Shown one piece after another: positions 12,263-25,077 of a DNA stretch of 40,999 nucleotides. Below the pieces are notes generated by a model that saw only the letters and a list, made by a program, of their open reading frames with translations, was not told the DNA's origin and ran no database searches. How positions within the stretch are numbered: position 1 is the first letter of the stretch; each line of letters starts with the position of its first letter. The translations under genes were made by a program, and so were the position numbers. Source of the stretch: Actinomortierella ambigua (taxonomy: Eukaryota; Mortierellomycota; Mortierellomycetes; Mortierellales; Mortierellaceae); the NCBI GenBank assembly GCA_016098155.1, contig JAAAJB010000320.1:1-40999 (forward strand). The letters run 5' to 3'.

Positions 12263-13961
12263 ATTGAATACAGAGTAGATTAGAGTAGATTAGAGTAGAG
12301 TGAGTGGAGAGATGAAGAGAGGCAGAGAGAGATAGACAGCAATGGACTGGAGTGCGAGCTTAGTGGAAGACAGAGGAGGAGAGACGATGGGTGAAAAGGG
12401 TTGAAAAAGGAGAAGAAAAGGGAAATGGCATTGACCGCGCGGGCGAGTTTTTATACAAACATGCTTCCATAGGTCCTGCCTTCCTATCTCCCTGTGGCTC
12501 TCGGAACCCTTGCCCTGATGTATTCAACATTCATCGACTACCTCGCCAATAGGCAAAGGCAAACGGCCTCGGGATAGTTGGTTTCTGGTCTCCCTTCTGA
12601 CTACATATCGCATCGCACAGGGAAACGTAATTATTCGGAAGGAATTCTGGTCTTTATAGGTTGCTCAACGACGCGTTTTCTTCCGGGTGGAATTCTGTAC
12701 CTTTCTTTTCTTGCTAGTGTCTCATTCATCGACTGTCCCAGGCCCCCCCCCTCCTCTCCTCCCTTGTCGCTTTACTCACAATGCTACGTGTCAAAGGAAC
12801 GGAGAGTGTTCAGGCATACCGTTTTTTTTGGACGTCCTCAGGGCTTCCCCCACCCCCTCCCCTCAAAAAAACCAATCAAGCTTCAAAGCTTCATTTCCTC
12901 CCAGTGTAGGAATCATGGGCAAGCCCCCTCCCCATTCCTACCGGGCGAGACGGCTGTCTCTCCTCACCAAGCACCTGCGTGTGTAAATAGTACCCTCGAT
13001 AGAACAGGCAGGAGCTACTCCTATATATCGTTCAGCTCACAGAACATGAAAGGGGGAAGTAGGGTGAGAATATAAAGTGGATGAGGCGGATGCCACGGAA
13101 TAAGTCTTTAGCGTATGACATGGTTCCTGCATCACGCATGGCCCTTGTTGGAGTAAACCCCCTCCCCCCACCACGTAGAGTGTGGGAGAAAAAAAGAAGG
13201 AAACAGCTGTTCGGACTTGCCCTTCGTGGACAAGGAAAGTTAAAATAATTGAGGGTGTGTTCAACACGCTCCCGGGCAACAAACAATAATAGACGCAACG
13301 GAAATAATAAATGAATGCGCGGGCAAGCATGACGCCTGCTAAAAGAGTCCGTTGGGCCTTTCTGTTGCTGCGAAGCAGTAATCGTACTTCACGCTCTTGA
13401 CTCAGCCCAGCTCAAAGAAAAAAAAAAAAAAAAAAAAAAAAGGCTACCTTCTTTCTTCCCTGAAATCTACGGCATAATTTTTACAAAGGTGGGTTCTGAA
13501 GGTCATGGCAATGTACTGTACCTCTTTACCTTCCCATGGCCATCTTCTCTTCACTCCCCTATCTCGTTCTGCGCATCTCTGTTCCGGCCCGGTGTTCGTA
13601 CTTCTCAACAAGGTCTCTGATCTTGCTGCAGTACATTATTACCTGTTTCTAGGAGCCAATGCTTCTGTTCTGTTTCACACACGCCCAATTGGCATAACAC
13701 ACCATCGGGAAAAAAAAATTGATGGCAGATCAAAGATACGTAAACGTCCCGAGTTTTTTTTTCCTCTACTTTCCAGTCATTTTATTGAACAGGGAAGTGA
13801 AAAACACACATAAACGAAGAAAGGAACCAATTTTCTGCAACCATATGGACGTCAAAAAAAAAAGACTGTATTGTGTGCTGATCTTCTTTTTTTTTTCCGG
13901 AAGAGAAAAAGTACAGTGCCTTTCGCCCCGAAAATGCTGTTCGCATGAGAGCGCGCAACAT
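12263..13961. other. Intergenic: MDH 5' flank and Ub-eL40 3' flank
   Basis: About 1.7 kb without a supportable gene. It contains the MDH leader with short TAGATTAGAG-type repeats at about 12270-12300, and a 24-nt poly-A run at 13418-13441. ORFs at 12578-13075 and 13505-13813 have no recognisable domains and no chainable exons. Confidence 0.55.
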
Positions 13962-16019
<2,058 letters not shown>

Positions 16020-17233
16020 TTAGTTGGCGCGGACACCCTTGCCAGCCTTCTTGGCGTGGGCCTTGACGGGCTTCTGGGCGCGGAGGACAGCCGAGACGCG
16101 GGCAAGAGCGGCCTAGAAAAGAGTGTAGAGGATCGTATGTTTGATGATATGTTAGATGTGAATGAAATAGAGTGGAAAGTAGGATGAAGAATGGAGTGGG
16201 AAGGAAAAATGAAGAAATTTTCCAAAGCAAGAGTCGCAAAACTGAGAATATCGAGCCATTCAATGTTTGATCGTGTTGCAATTGCTCTGGTTGACCAAGA
16301 TACTTGTAATCTCGCAAACTGATGTACGCCCAGCTTTCAATTGTAAATATTCTGCTGGGTTCTAGCACTTTGCGTCGCATAATAAAGGTGGAAGAAAAAA
16401 GAAAGAAAGGCTCCGCTGCTGCCCAGAAGAACGCCAAACAAATGAAAAACGTCGTGCTTCCTTCTGATATGATCCTCCTGAGCGGCAAAAAAAAACCTGA
16501 TGGAAAGTAACAAAGGTATGCTGCAAAAAGAACGGCACTCCAAATAATTTCGATCTTTACCTTGCGAAGGTCAGCACGGTAACCAGCGCGGGCAGTGCTG
16601 GCGGCAACGGCGGCAGCAGCCTTGCGGGTACCCTTGGTGATGGTAACCTTGTTGATGGCCTTGGAGGGCTTGAAGGCAGGGACGTTGGTCTTCTTGGTGG
16701 AGACAACGATGCCACGGCCCGAGGCAGCAGCCTGGATGCCAATGGTCTAAATTGTACAAATAACAGTCAAAGCCAGAGAACTATGGTGAGATGTGCGTTC
16801 CTATGATCCTTCAAGAGTCGTTTGTACCATCGTCGCCATCAGCGACCAGTAGGATCGAGATCGTCTGCGACAGCGCCTTCCCAATCGACCGACAGCTCTA
16901 TCCTTTGCTTCGCCCAATCCAACATGCCCTCTGACTAATGATTCCCCTGCGCCCTTCCGGCTGCGAACACGACAAAATGCTATTCCTTGATGGAATAGCC
17001 TAAACACCTCGCCCTACGCCGAATTCCTCCATCAGACGGGCATCCCCCTTGCGAAGGGGTTCTTCTTCGGTCCATATTTGCCATACCTTGTTGTTGGCAA
17101 GGCCAGAGAACTTGAACGAGTTCTTGTTCAGCAGGTTGTTAGCCTCCGACGAGAACTGAACGCCGTTGCGCTTAACAAGGAAGGAGTTGTTGTCCTTGAT
17201 GAGGAGCCAGGTCAAGTCAGCAGAGTGAGACAT
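16020..17233 (-). CDS. RPL28: 60S ribosomal protein eL28 (3 exons)
   Basis: Component of the large ribosomal subunit. Model: complement of 16020-16112, 16561-16746, 17087-17233; 141 aa. Exon 1 gives MSHSADLTWLLIKDNNSFLV and then FSSEANNLLNKNSFKFSGLANNK, a close match to the N-terminal half of eL28. Exon 2 gives TIGIQAA and a basic, Ala-rich segment. Exon 3 ends KKAGKGVRAN. All introns are phase 0. eL28 is kept in animals, plants, fission yeast and most fungi but is lost in Saccharomyces, which helps exclude budding yeasts. Same strand as Ub-eL40, spaced about 950 nt, so they are separate transcription units. Confidence 0.95.
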
Positions 17234-18692
17234 ATTGATCCTAGAGCATTAAGAACAAGTGATGTTGGACGACAGAGGTCAGAATGAATGAAATAAATCA
17301 AAGTTGTCTCTGACAGTGCCCCTTATTCCATGTCTGTCATGTTGATGGGTCCATGAATGAGGTGCCTGATCTCTGGTTGATGCGAATCTGTCATTGAATG
17401 CTGAATCAAATGGACGCCATGGCATCATTGTGAGATCAGTACTTGCTGCGAGTTGCCCATGGTTGACGAAGTCGGTTGAGGATCAAAGTTTCGTCCTCTT
17501 CTAACAAACTGTGATGATGTTGGTCCTGCCTCTCCTGGTGATGCCGCTGCCGTTGTGATAGGTGTCCTTGTCTTTGACGATGAATACCCTCCACTACCAA
17601 TCGACAAAATGTTTTCACGCACTTTGTGCCCGAAGAGATGGAGAGAGAGAGAACCAAATTTTTCCTCCGTCAAGTCAAGAAAAGCAATCGGGCCCTCAAT
17701 GGATTGAAAATTTACCCCCACGTCACATCTGGCTGGAAAGGACGCACACGTGACCCCGTCCTACAACTTACAGCATATCAGAGCAAGTTACATACCATAA
17801 ATACGAAGAGTGAAAACCCTCAGGAGTAGCAGAGCGTGCCTGGTATGGCTGACATGAACGCGAGAGCTACAATATATCCTGAGCCATTCCCGCCATCCTT
17901 GTTGGCAATCAACGCCTACTATAGATCAGTCAATCAATTCGTCTCGCCGTGACCTGTCCAGTGGCGATGCAGTTTCCGTATATCTGCATTTTCTGGAGGG
18001 AAACATGGAAGAGCAGCTTCAAGGCTGGATGCGCCCCCAAGGCTGCTCAAATTGAGCCTGCGGTCAGATGCATATTTAGGTGCCATCGCGTTGCGACACT
18101 TGCTTGGTGACCAAGCTCCTGCCGAAGACATCAAGCAATGCATGGTCCTCCAAGGTACATGTTGATTCCCGACATTCAATGATAAAAAGCGCGGTCAAAC
18201 GTTCAGGGCTCTGGGAGCCTGGTCTAAAAACCAACGTGGTGAAACAAATTATGCCTACCGCCCGTAGCAGCTACATAGAGTAAGAATAAACGGGAAGGAG
18301 AGGAAACGAATTTCCATAATTTCCGTTCGCGTAAAACACAAGGCCTGGCGCTAAGCAGAATTTGCTTGTTGAGTCATGATAGGTCTGTGAAAGCCCATTT
18401 GTTTGTTGTTACGCAGCGATAAAAGCTGCATCGCCACGAATTGAAAGCCACAAGCCAGCCCAGCATTATCGTGCACAAGTCAGCAGACAATCCATCTTGA
18501 CCTATGGCGCCCTCAGTTCTCTTGAGAATATTGTTGGCAAAAGCAAGGTCGGACACTCTCATTTATCATATGATCCATTTGTGAGCTTTATCTTTCCTTT
18601 TACCACTTTTGCCGCGTCGTCAGATGCATGCGTACCCTTGGAAGAGTGGATTGGTTCCATGATAATGCTCGCCCCTGAACTATACAACTTGT

Positions 18693-18716
18693 TTAGGGTT
18701 AGGGGGGTGGGCAGGG
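18693..18716 (+). other. Telomere-like, potential G-quadruplex motif
   Basis: Two perfect TTAGGG units in tandem followed by further G runs (GGG-TTA-GGGGGG-T-GGG-CA-GGG). Four G-runs with short loops fit the G-quadruplex pattern. Two telomeric units alone can arise by chance. Confidence 0.5.
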
Positions 18717-18911
18717 CGAAGATTGCCATGAGCCACATGATGGCGCTTCTTTTTTCTGACAAGTGCTAGCTGGCGAGGGGCTAGGAATAATTATTTAGTT
18801 CATATTTTATTTCACCGACTTTGACTCTGCCCCGTCTTTGCCGTCGATTCGAATGCCTGACGGCCACAAGGAGAAAAGCGTTCTCCCTGTGAATCCTCCT
18901 TAGACGCGTGA

Positions 18912-18950
18912 TCACTCCTAGGAAATGGGTTAATATGCGTCTAGGAGTGA
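18912..18950. repeat. Perfect 10-bp stem inverted repeat (hairpin)
   Basis: TCACTCCTAG at 18912-18921 is the exact reverse complement of CTAGGAGTGA at 18941-18950, with a 19-nt spacer. The spacer's TGGGTTAATATG also pairs imperfectly with CATATTCCTAACCCA just downstream (about 18952-18966), so the two pairings interleave. It may be a mobile-element end or footprint; no transposase is nearby. Confidence 0.7.
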
Positions 18951-20169
18951 CCATATTCCTAACCCACGCTTAAAGTAGCTCTTGCTTTTCCTCCTTTCCC
19001 AGTAGCGACAGCAGGGCCAATATCCATCTCTCATCGGAAAGATCAGAAAGTCGATTGCACCTTATATAACACCGAACCTTAAAGTTGGTTTGCTTGACGA
19101 CTGTAGACGGGAGAAATTGCCAACTGCATGGCCTGTAGTGAAAGCATTCTATCGCTAGACTAGTAGCCTTAAACTTGACATCTGCTTTTTCATCCCGAGT
19201 CTCGGCGCAATCCAAGGACCACGAGATCTCGATGTGTTCCATTGTTGCTCATGACCTCATTTCGTACAGCTGTGCTGCTCAATTCTTGAAAGGACAAATC
19301 ATGCAACTTTGAACTGTCGCATCAACAGAGGTTCGTACGTTGCAACTGATGTAGAAGATATCCTTTGTTTGGCCTTCAGTCTCGCCCTGTCCGCCCTCCT
19401 CGCTTCCTTGTCCACACCCACGTATCAAATTTGCCTTCATCAACCTCCGCTTGCGCCAATATCTGACCCAACCTGCGCCATCACCACTGGGTTCGGCCAA
19501 AGGCCGCAAAAATTGGAGTCATGTGCGACCATACCCCTGGGAGTTTTCCTCAGCCCATCTGAGATCTTCTTTATGCGACCTCAACTAACAACTGTCAGCT
19601 GCAAAACAAGAATGCAAATGGTACAATAAAAAAAAAAAGGCAATGGCAAATGGCGAGGCGAAGAAAAGCAAAGCTACTAGATCTGCTTGCTTCACAAAAC
19701 AATCGGGTATGTCTCAATGTGATCAGGTCCCTTGAAAAAGTCTTTGTGCAACCATAATGTTCACAAGGTGAAGACTCGTTCGTGCTGTCCCGACCGGACA
19801 AGGAGAGAGTAACATGGAGTGTTGGCGAAGCAAATTATGCAACCTTAGAATTATAAAACACATCATAAATACCCCAAGGATTGCAGAGTTCTCCCTGCCC
19901 TCTTCACTTTCTTAAAACCTAATCTCAGTCTCCAAACAAAGTAAGTATTCTCTACAGTCAGCTGGTAGATTCGAGGACGCCATACTATTCACATTTGAAG
20001 TACTCACACACTCTATTTTCATCAGTCAATCCAGCACTAATCCAGCCCAAGTGCCACCCAAAAACTCCTGCAATATTCTGCACAACCTATCACCGTTTGC
20101 AACAAAAGCCATCCACAAGGGTCTTTACGCGAACGCTCTCTTTCGCAGGACTGTCGCAAGACCATCCAC

Positions 20170-20771
20170 ATGGACGACACAGGAGTATCCGCTGAAGAAG
20201 TAAGCTCATGTTGCTCCATAAGCCTAATTATTTATCATCCACGTATTATTCATTGCTGACCCACCATTCATAAAAAAACCCCCCGACATAGGACCGAAAG
20301 ATTCGGGTAAAGACATATAACCTAAGGGCTGTCGCGTGGACCAAGGCGCAGAAGGAGGAGTATCAGCGCGCCCGAGAACCGAGGGCGGCGAATTCCGCCA
20401 ATTTTGAGGTTCATTTGAAGGTTGAGATTGAATCAGCAAACGGCAAAAACATCAACGTTCGATTCACAAACCTATCCTACGAATCATTGGACCTCACCCT
20501 TCAATTTTTGACCAACGACAATTCAACAATCCTGTATGAAGCTGATGCAGGAATGATGCCAAACCAGACATTTCGCGATGTATCATCTGGTGAGCTTGAT
20601 GCGTCCGCCTTTAGCGACATCGTCTCAAAATTTCACTGCAGGCTCATAGACAACACTGGGAAATATCGAATTGCAAAGCGCCATAGAAGGAACGTAGCTG
20701 ATCCAGATCCAGTTGTTTGGGATGAGAACATGGAGTACCTGGATATGGTAGAGAATGGTTGCTTGGATTAA
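20170..20771 (+). CDS. Hypothetical protein, 169 aa (2 exons)
   Basis: I do not recognise this family. Model: 20170-20199 and 20292-20771, with a clean GTAAGC donor, a CATAG acceptor and phase-0 intron. The start is the first Met after the last upstream in-frame stop. The protein begins MDDTGVSAEE, then has a basic segment (DRKIRVKTYNLRAVAW), a charged helix-like stretch, and a region of alternating hydrophobic residues (FEVHLKVEIES, INVRFTNLSYESLDLTLQFL) suggesting a beta-rich fold. A basic patch (KRHRR) and an acidic C-terminus follow. There is no signal peptide or membrane segment. It is the only intact gene in a 5.5 kb gene-poor stretch. It may be lineage-specific; a role cannot be inferred. 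Confidence 0.65.
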
Positions 20772-22822
20772 CTACCTCCAAGTCTTTTACAATAAAACAA
20801 CAAAGCAACAATACATGTGTCACGAACCTGGACCCAGTTAAGTACGCGTCCCTGGACTCAGCCTGGCAAACTTGTAAGGCGGTTCATTGGGTCGTTCCTC
20901 CAAGCTCCGACCAATGTCCCTTCGCGCCAATCTCTTCCTGCCAGGCGCTGTGCCGACCAATGGTTGATGATCCACTTCTATCATAACATCCCGACAATTG
21001 CTGTCACCTCACCCACCGACGTTGCCGCTCGGACATCCCCCCTCAAATGTCCATCTCGCTACGTTCTGGTCGATATGTAGGTACGTGTGGAGTCTATAAA
21101 CTCAAGCTGAGCCTAGATCGCATTCACCGCTTTGGACGCAAGGCAATGGGTCAGATGGAATCCCTCTGTGCCCCAGAGAATCCAATCATTGGTGCGCTTC
21201 ATTTAACAAATTTTAGCAAGCCTGATCAGACCCTGCTTGATTGAACGGGACCTCGTTACACCGCCATTGGGGCCTCGGGGCTCCTATTCTTTCCATGGAT
21301 CGAGTACGTCTTTGAAGAAGACGACCCCGGAAAACCCCTCCCCTTCGTGGATTTCCGAGTGCGACCAGGAAATGAATGGTGTGAATGAAGCTGTCATCAC
21401 CGAAGGCGATGTCCGGCTGGGAGTCTCGATTTCAACATTCAAGCTGTAGAGGATCAACGCAATGAACCCGACTGGAACACCAACAGACTTACAAGCAGTG
21501 CACAAGTAGATCGCATCGTTTTCTTGAAGCTCTTGGTTTCGTATTCGACGAGTCATTCTTCAGGATGCCGTCTTCTACCTCATACCTGACTCGAAAGGAA
21601 GGACTCCTAGGCAATAGGCTTTTCACACCGCTACCTCAAATCTTTGGTGCAAATTTGCATGCCTATAGTCGCCAGCCGCTACAGGCGATGGAAAGAGCAC
21701 CGACGAAATGTGGCTCTCAGCAGTCCTTCCGTCTTGGTCGACAAGCAGTGTCAGCAATGCTTTTAACACCATAGCACCCCGGCTTTGTAGTCTTCAGCGC
21801 ACTCGAGCAGAAAGGATGTCATAGTTGCTACGTGCCTTTCAGCAGCAGATGGAACAGTTACAGCAACATCAGGGGTCCATTTTCCCAGTTACCCCTAACG
21901 TTCGCGTCCTCTCCCCCCTCCCCCGCACGATGTTTTGCGCATCCTTCTACAGCCCGTAGCAGCACTGCGTCTTGTCGAACCAGTGTTGATTTCCGGAGTC
22001 CTCCCAACCCAACCCCAGTTTACAAGCGGGTCGCGCAATAGGGCGCTCCTAGATCGAAGGGGGCTCGCTGACGGCGCGAGCTGCTTTGGGATGAATTCCA
22101 TGGGCCATGAGGTGCCATCTCAAGAATCAGGGCATGCTCGACAAAAAAATGCTTTAATGAAAAGGGCGACGTACCAACGTTGAAGAGCAAGTTTTGATTC
22201 TTCGTTTGAAAAAATGGAAGGCAGCCGCGAAGGAACAGCACCCCCTCACACACACACAAGGAGATTGTCGATGAATGGACAGTAAAGTACAAAGGAAATA
22301 GCATCAACTCTGTTCCTCTGTGATCGTTGCAGTCGTTGAAGGCTATTCAGGACAAGGCAGTGGCCATCTTGATAGCCTGAACTCCCGTTGCTATTTCTTG
22401 CGTTGTTTTTACTTTTACTTCAATGTGATATGGATACAATAAAATCCGAAACATGCTTCTGTAAAAAAGAGATAGAGATGGCCTTGTGTGCCTGAAATTT
22501 AAGTATCGAAACGGTTTCCTATCGGACCACGTACTGTCCGTAACAAACCTCGTCATCGTCAAGAGCAAATAGGCGCATCCATTGCTGGCCGATGTCAAGG
22601 AGATTCTCGAGATTGTTCCTGGCTGGCATAGCTTTGGGCGTTCACGCTGAGACTGCCATGACTACTGCAAGTGGCTGAGGTGAATGTAGTAAGTGATCAA
22701 CGGCTTGCAGTATATACTCTCATACCACCTCCCTCCTCTTGCAGCGCAACACCCCCCTCGTCCCGGGTGTTCAGACGAAGTCTGGACGATCATTCCAAAT
22801 TGCACATTATTTTGCTTTCAGT
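20772..22822. other. ORF debris, possible eroded gene(s)
   Basis: Two kb without an intact gene. On the + strand, coding-like segments occur in different frames and are interrupted by stops, e.g. around 21047-21240, 21270-21450 (one frame reads an acidic FPWIEYVFEEDDPGKPLPF stretch, then a stop), 21510-21774 and 22480-22670. Splice signals that would restore one frame are not evident. This could be a decayed gene or repeat, or chance. Confidence 0.4.
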
Positions 22823-24581
22823 CTAGTTTAATGATTTGTGGAAGGAACCCATCTTGCCGTTGGGTGTGGTGGCAGAGTTGGAAATTAATGGACTATCATT
22901 TCCTGCGGCAGAGTTGAATGTTGCAATTGAATTTGGTTGAGCTGCTGTGGAGCCAACGGCCGAACCGAGGCCGTACAGGTATCCCCTTGGGAGTAGCATA
23001 AGCATAAGAATCAAATAAATAAAGAACACACAAAGATCAATCACTTGTCAGTATCATACAGCGGTGTTGTTATGAGCCACAGGGCAAAGGGCAAGGAAAC
23101 GTGACCCTATCTGTACCACCATAACAAAAGAAACAAGGGTCAAAACAGAAAGAGGGAGAAAACTTACAGGTACTTTGCATCATCAATATTGTCCTCAAAG
23201 AAAATCTGCCGCATCTTGAAGAAGGTCGAGCAAGTCAAGAGACTGTCACTTCCTGCTTGGTGCTGGGGTCCGATGCGCACTACTTGCAGATCATTGGCGA
23301 GCTCCTGCAGACCGCCTTTGAGATTTTTGCAGCTCTTCATGAGGTACTTGATGTCGTATATACAAGGGAAATATGTCCGTAGCAAGTCGAAAAACTCGCT
23401 CTCCTCTGCCGGTAACGGGCTACATGTCAAGATCTTGAGCAGATATCCAAAATCATAACCACTAAAATGACAATAAAAGTCAGTATTAATATTGACGTCA
23501 GCAATAAAAACCTGTCAGTGACAAACGAACCAAAAAAAAAAAAAAAAAGAAAAAAAAAAAGATTCCATATCGAGAAAAACTCACCTGTGAAATGAAATCC
23601 ATTTAACCTCGTCTAGCAGCACAAAGCCCGAGCTGATCAGCAGCTCGCCAAAGTGCTGTACATCGATACCATAGTCCTCATGCTTCTGAAAGTTGATCCC
23701 GGATTTTGTCAACAGGTCGATTGAGTCTTGAGCATACATATCATCTCTGATCGAAGATTGATTTTTTTTTTTTTGGGTATGAGAGGTATGAACAGAATCA
23801 TTAGGACGCCAGTTTCTCTTTCGCTTAGAGGAGCTCCTCCCAAGCTTGCTTCCCGACATTTCTTCCTTCTCGCCAAGAGCTCACATACCCCAGGTTGAAT
23901 TTGAAGTTGAACTGCCAGGTGCACGCATCCTTTGGTACATTTCCGTTTTCATCTGCAAAGGTCACGCCGAGCTGGATCATTTTCAACAGGTCAACATTGC
24001 ATCGAAGGGTTTGATAGTGATAGTCAGCCGACGTCTTGAAGTTGCCTATCGTGAAAGTCAGGGGAATTGGTTCTCGAGTGAATGGCTGGCCTTTCTTTTT
24101 TGCTCCGATACACAGATGATGAGGTAGCCATAGTCAGCCATAGTGGCATTTCAGCATCCCAAAGCAAAAAGAAACCACAAGTGATAACTTACCGATCGGG
24201 CGCGCAACCACACCAGGGAACTCAGTATCCTGTAAGATAGCAAAAGAAAAAATATAAAACAAAAACAAAAACAAAAAAAAAATCCATGACAAGAGTAGTG
24301 CAACAAAGGGGGTATGATGGGTGAGAAGCGAAGAAAAAGATAGCGTCCATGTATGAAGTCGACACATGAGAAGGTGTAGGTGTCCTGACGAGGAATGGCT
24401 CTGCCATATCGAGCCAGACAACGGGCATTTTTTTGGCTTGCAAGTTTGTTGTAGGGGTTCAACAACCTACCATCGAAAGATAGGGGTACTGATCTACCAA
24501 ATCTCGCAAGAGTGCCATCTCTTGCTCCAGGTTTTCAGCCCAGACTTCTCGAATGATGGCACGTTCGTTCGGACTTGGCAT
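22823..24581 (-). CDS. POP2: CCR4-NOT deadenylase subunit CAF1/POP2 (6 exons)
   Basis: 3'-to-5' poly(A) exonuclease of the CCR4-NOT complex, shortening mRNA tails in the cytoplasm. Model: complement of 22823-22985, 23168-23461, 23585-23746, 23889-24045, 24193-24229, 24471-24581; 307 aa. The DEDD-h catalytic set is complete: Asp38 and Glu40 (MDTEFPG), Asp159 (SGYDFGYLL), and His223 and Asp228 ([10 protein letters not shown]). Other hallmarks are [23 protein letters not shown] and [12 protein letters not shown]. Exon 6 supplies [11 protein letters not shown], matching the usual KYCGHLYGLG ending, then a short Ser/Asn-rich tail. All junctions rebuild conserved residues. The next gene upstream is eIF2B beta in the opposite direction, with 496 nt between the start codons. 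Confidence 0.96.
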
Positions 24582-25077
24582 CTTGATGTCTGGAGACAAC
24601 AGGACAAAAATGGGATTGAAATGACATTTAGAGTCGAAGCACATGCATGTGCGAGAGCCAACATGACCAGGCCATGTGGGACCACGAGATGCAGGGTGAA
24701 AAATGGGATGTCATGGTCGCCAATACCTCTGGATAAAAAGAGCGGCGTACAGACTATCTGGAGAGAGAGTGTGTGGGGAGGGAGCGGGAAGGGTCCAAAG
24801 AAGATATGAAGGCTGGAGATAGAGTGTCTGCAGAGAGAGCGAGAGAGAGAGTGAGGGAGGGGGGATGCGGTGAGTTGTGTAGGATGGGCATTTCGAAGGA
24901 GGGGGGCCAGTGGCCGCGACATCAGCGAAGAGAGACGTAGTCACATGACCCGTGCTGAAGTGGGTGAGCCCCCGTCAAAACACCGTTGCTGCTTTTGCTT
25001 ATTGTAACCCAGTGAGAAGATTCAGCATTCATTCGCTCTACTCTCACCCTCAAGTCTTCACAGGACAATTCAGCAAC
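24582..25077. promoter_or_regulatory. Shared divergent promoter region, CAF1 / eIF2B beta
   Basis: 496 nt separate the two start codons, so both promoters and leaders must lie here. The middle contains a GA-rich/TC-rich stretch (about 24755-24865) with GAGAGAGAGAG runs, a frequent nucleosome-poor element. No TATA box is obvious. Promoter function is inferred from gene arrangement only. Confidence 0.55.

Larger units (their letters stand above)
17234..20169. other. Gene-poor region with coding-like fragments
   Basis: 2.9 kb with no gene I can support. Minus-strand open stretches at 17425-17740, 17934-18179, 18374-18562, 18559-18762 and 18970-19242 have fairly even amino-acid composition. They cannot be joined with matching splice phase into a protein I recognise. 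The stretch also contains a hairpin (18912-18950) and a G-rich telomere-like motif (18693-18716). The last 300 nt, with a TATA-like TTATAAAAC at about 19852, may be the promoter and leader of the gene starting at 20170. Confidence 0.5.
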
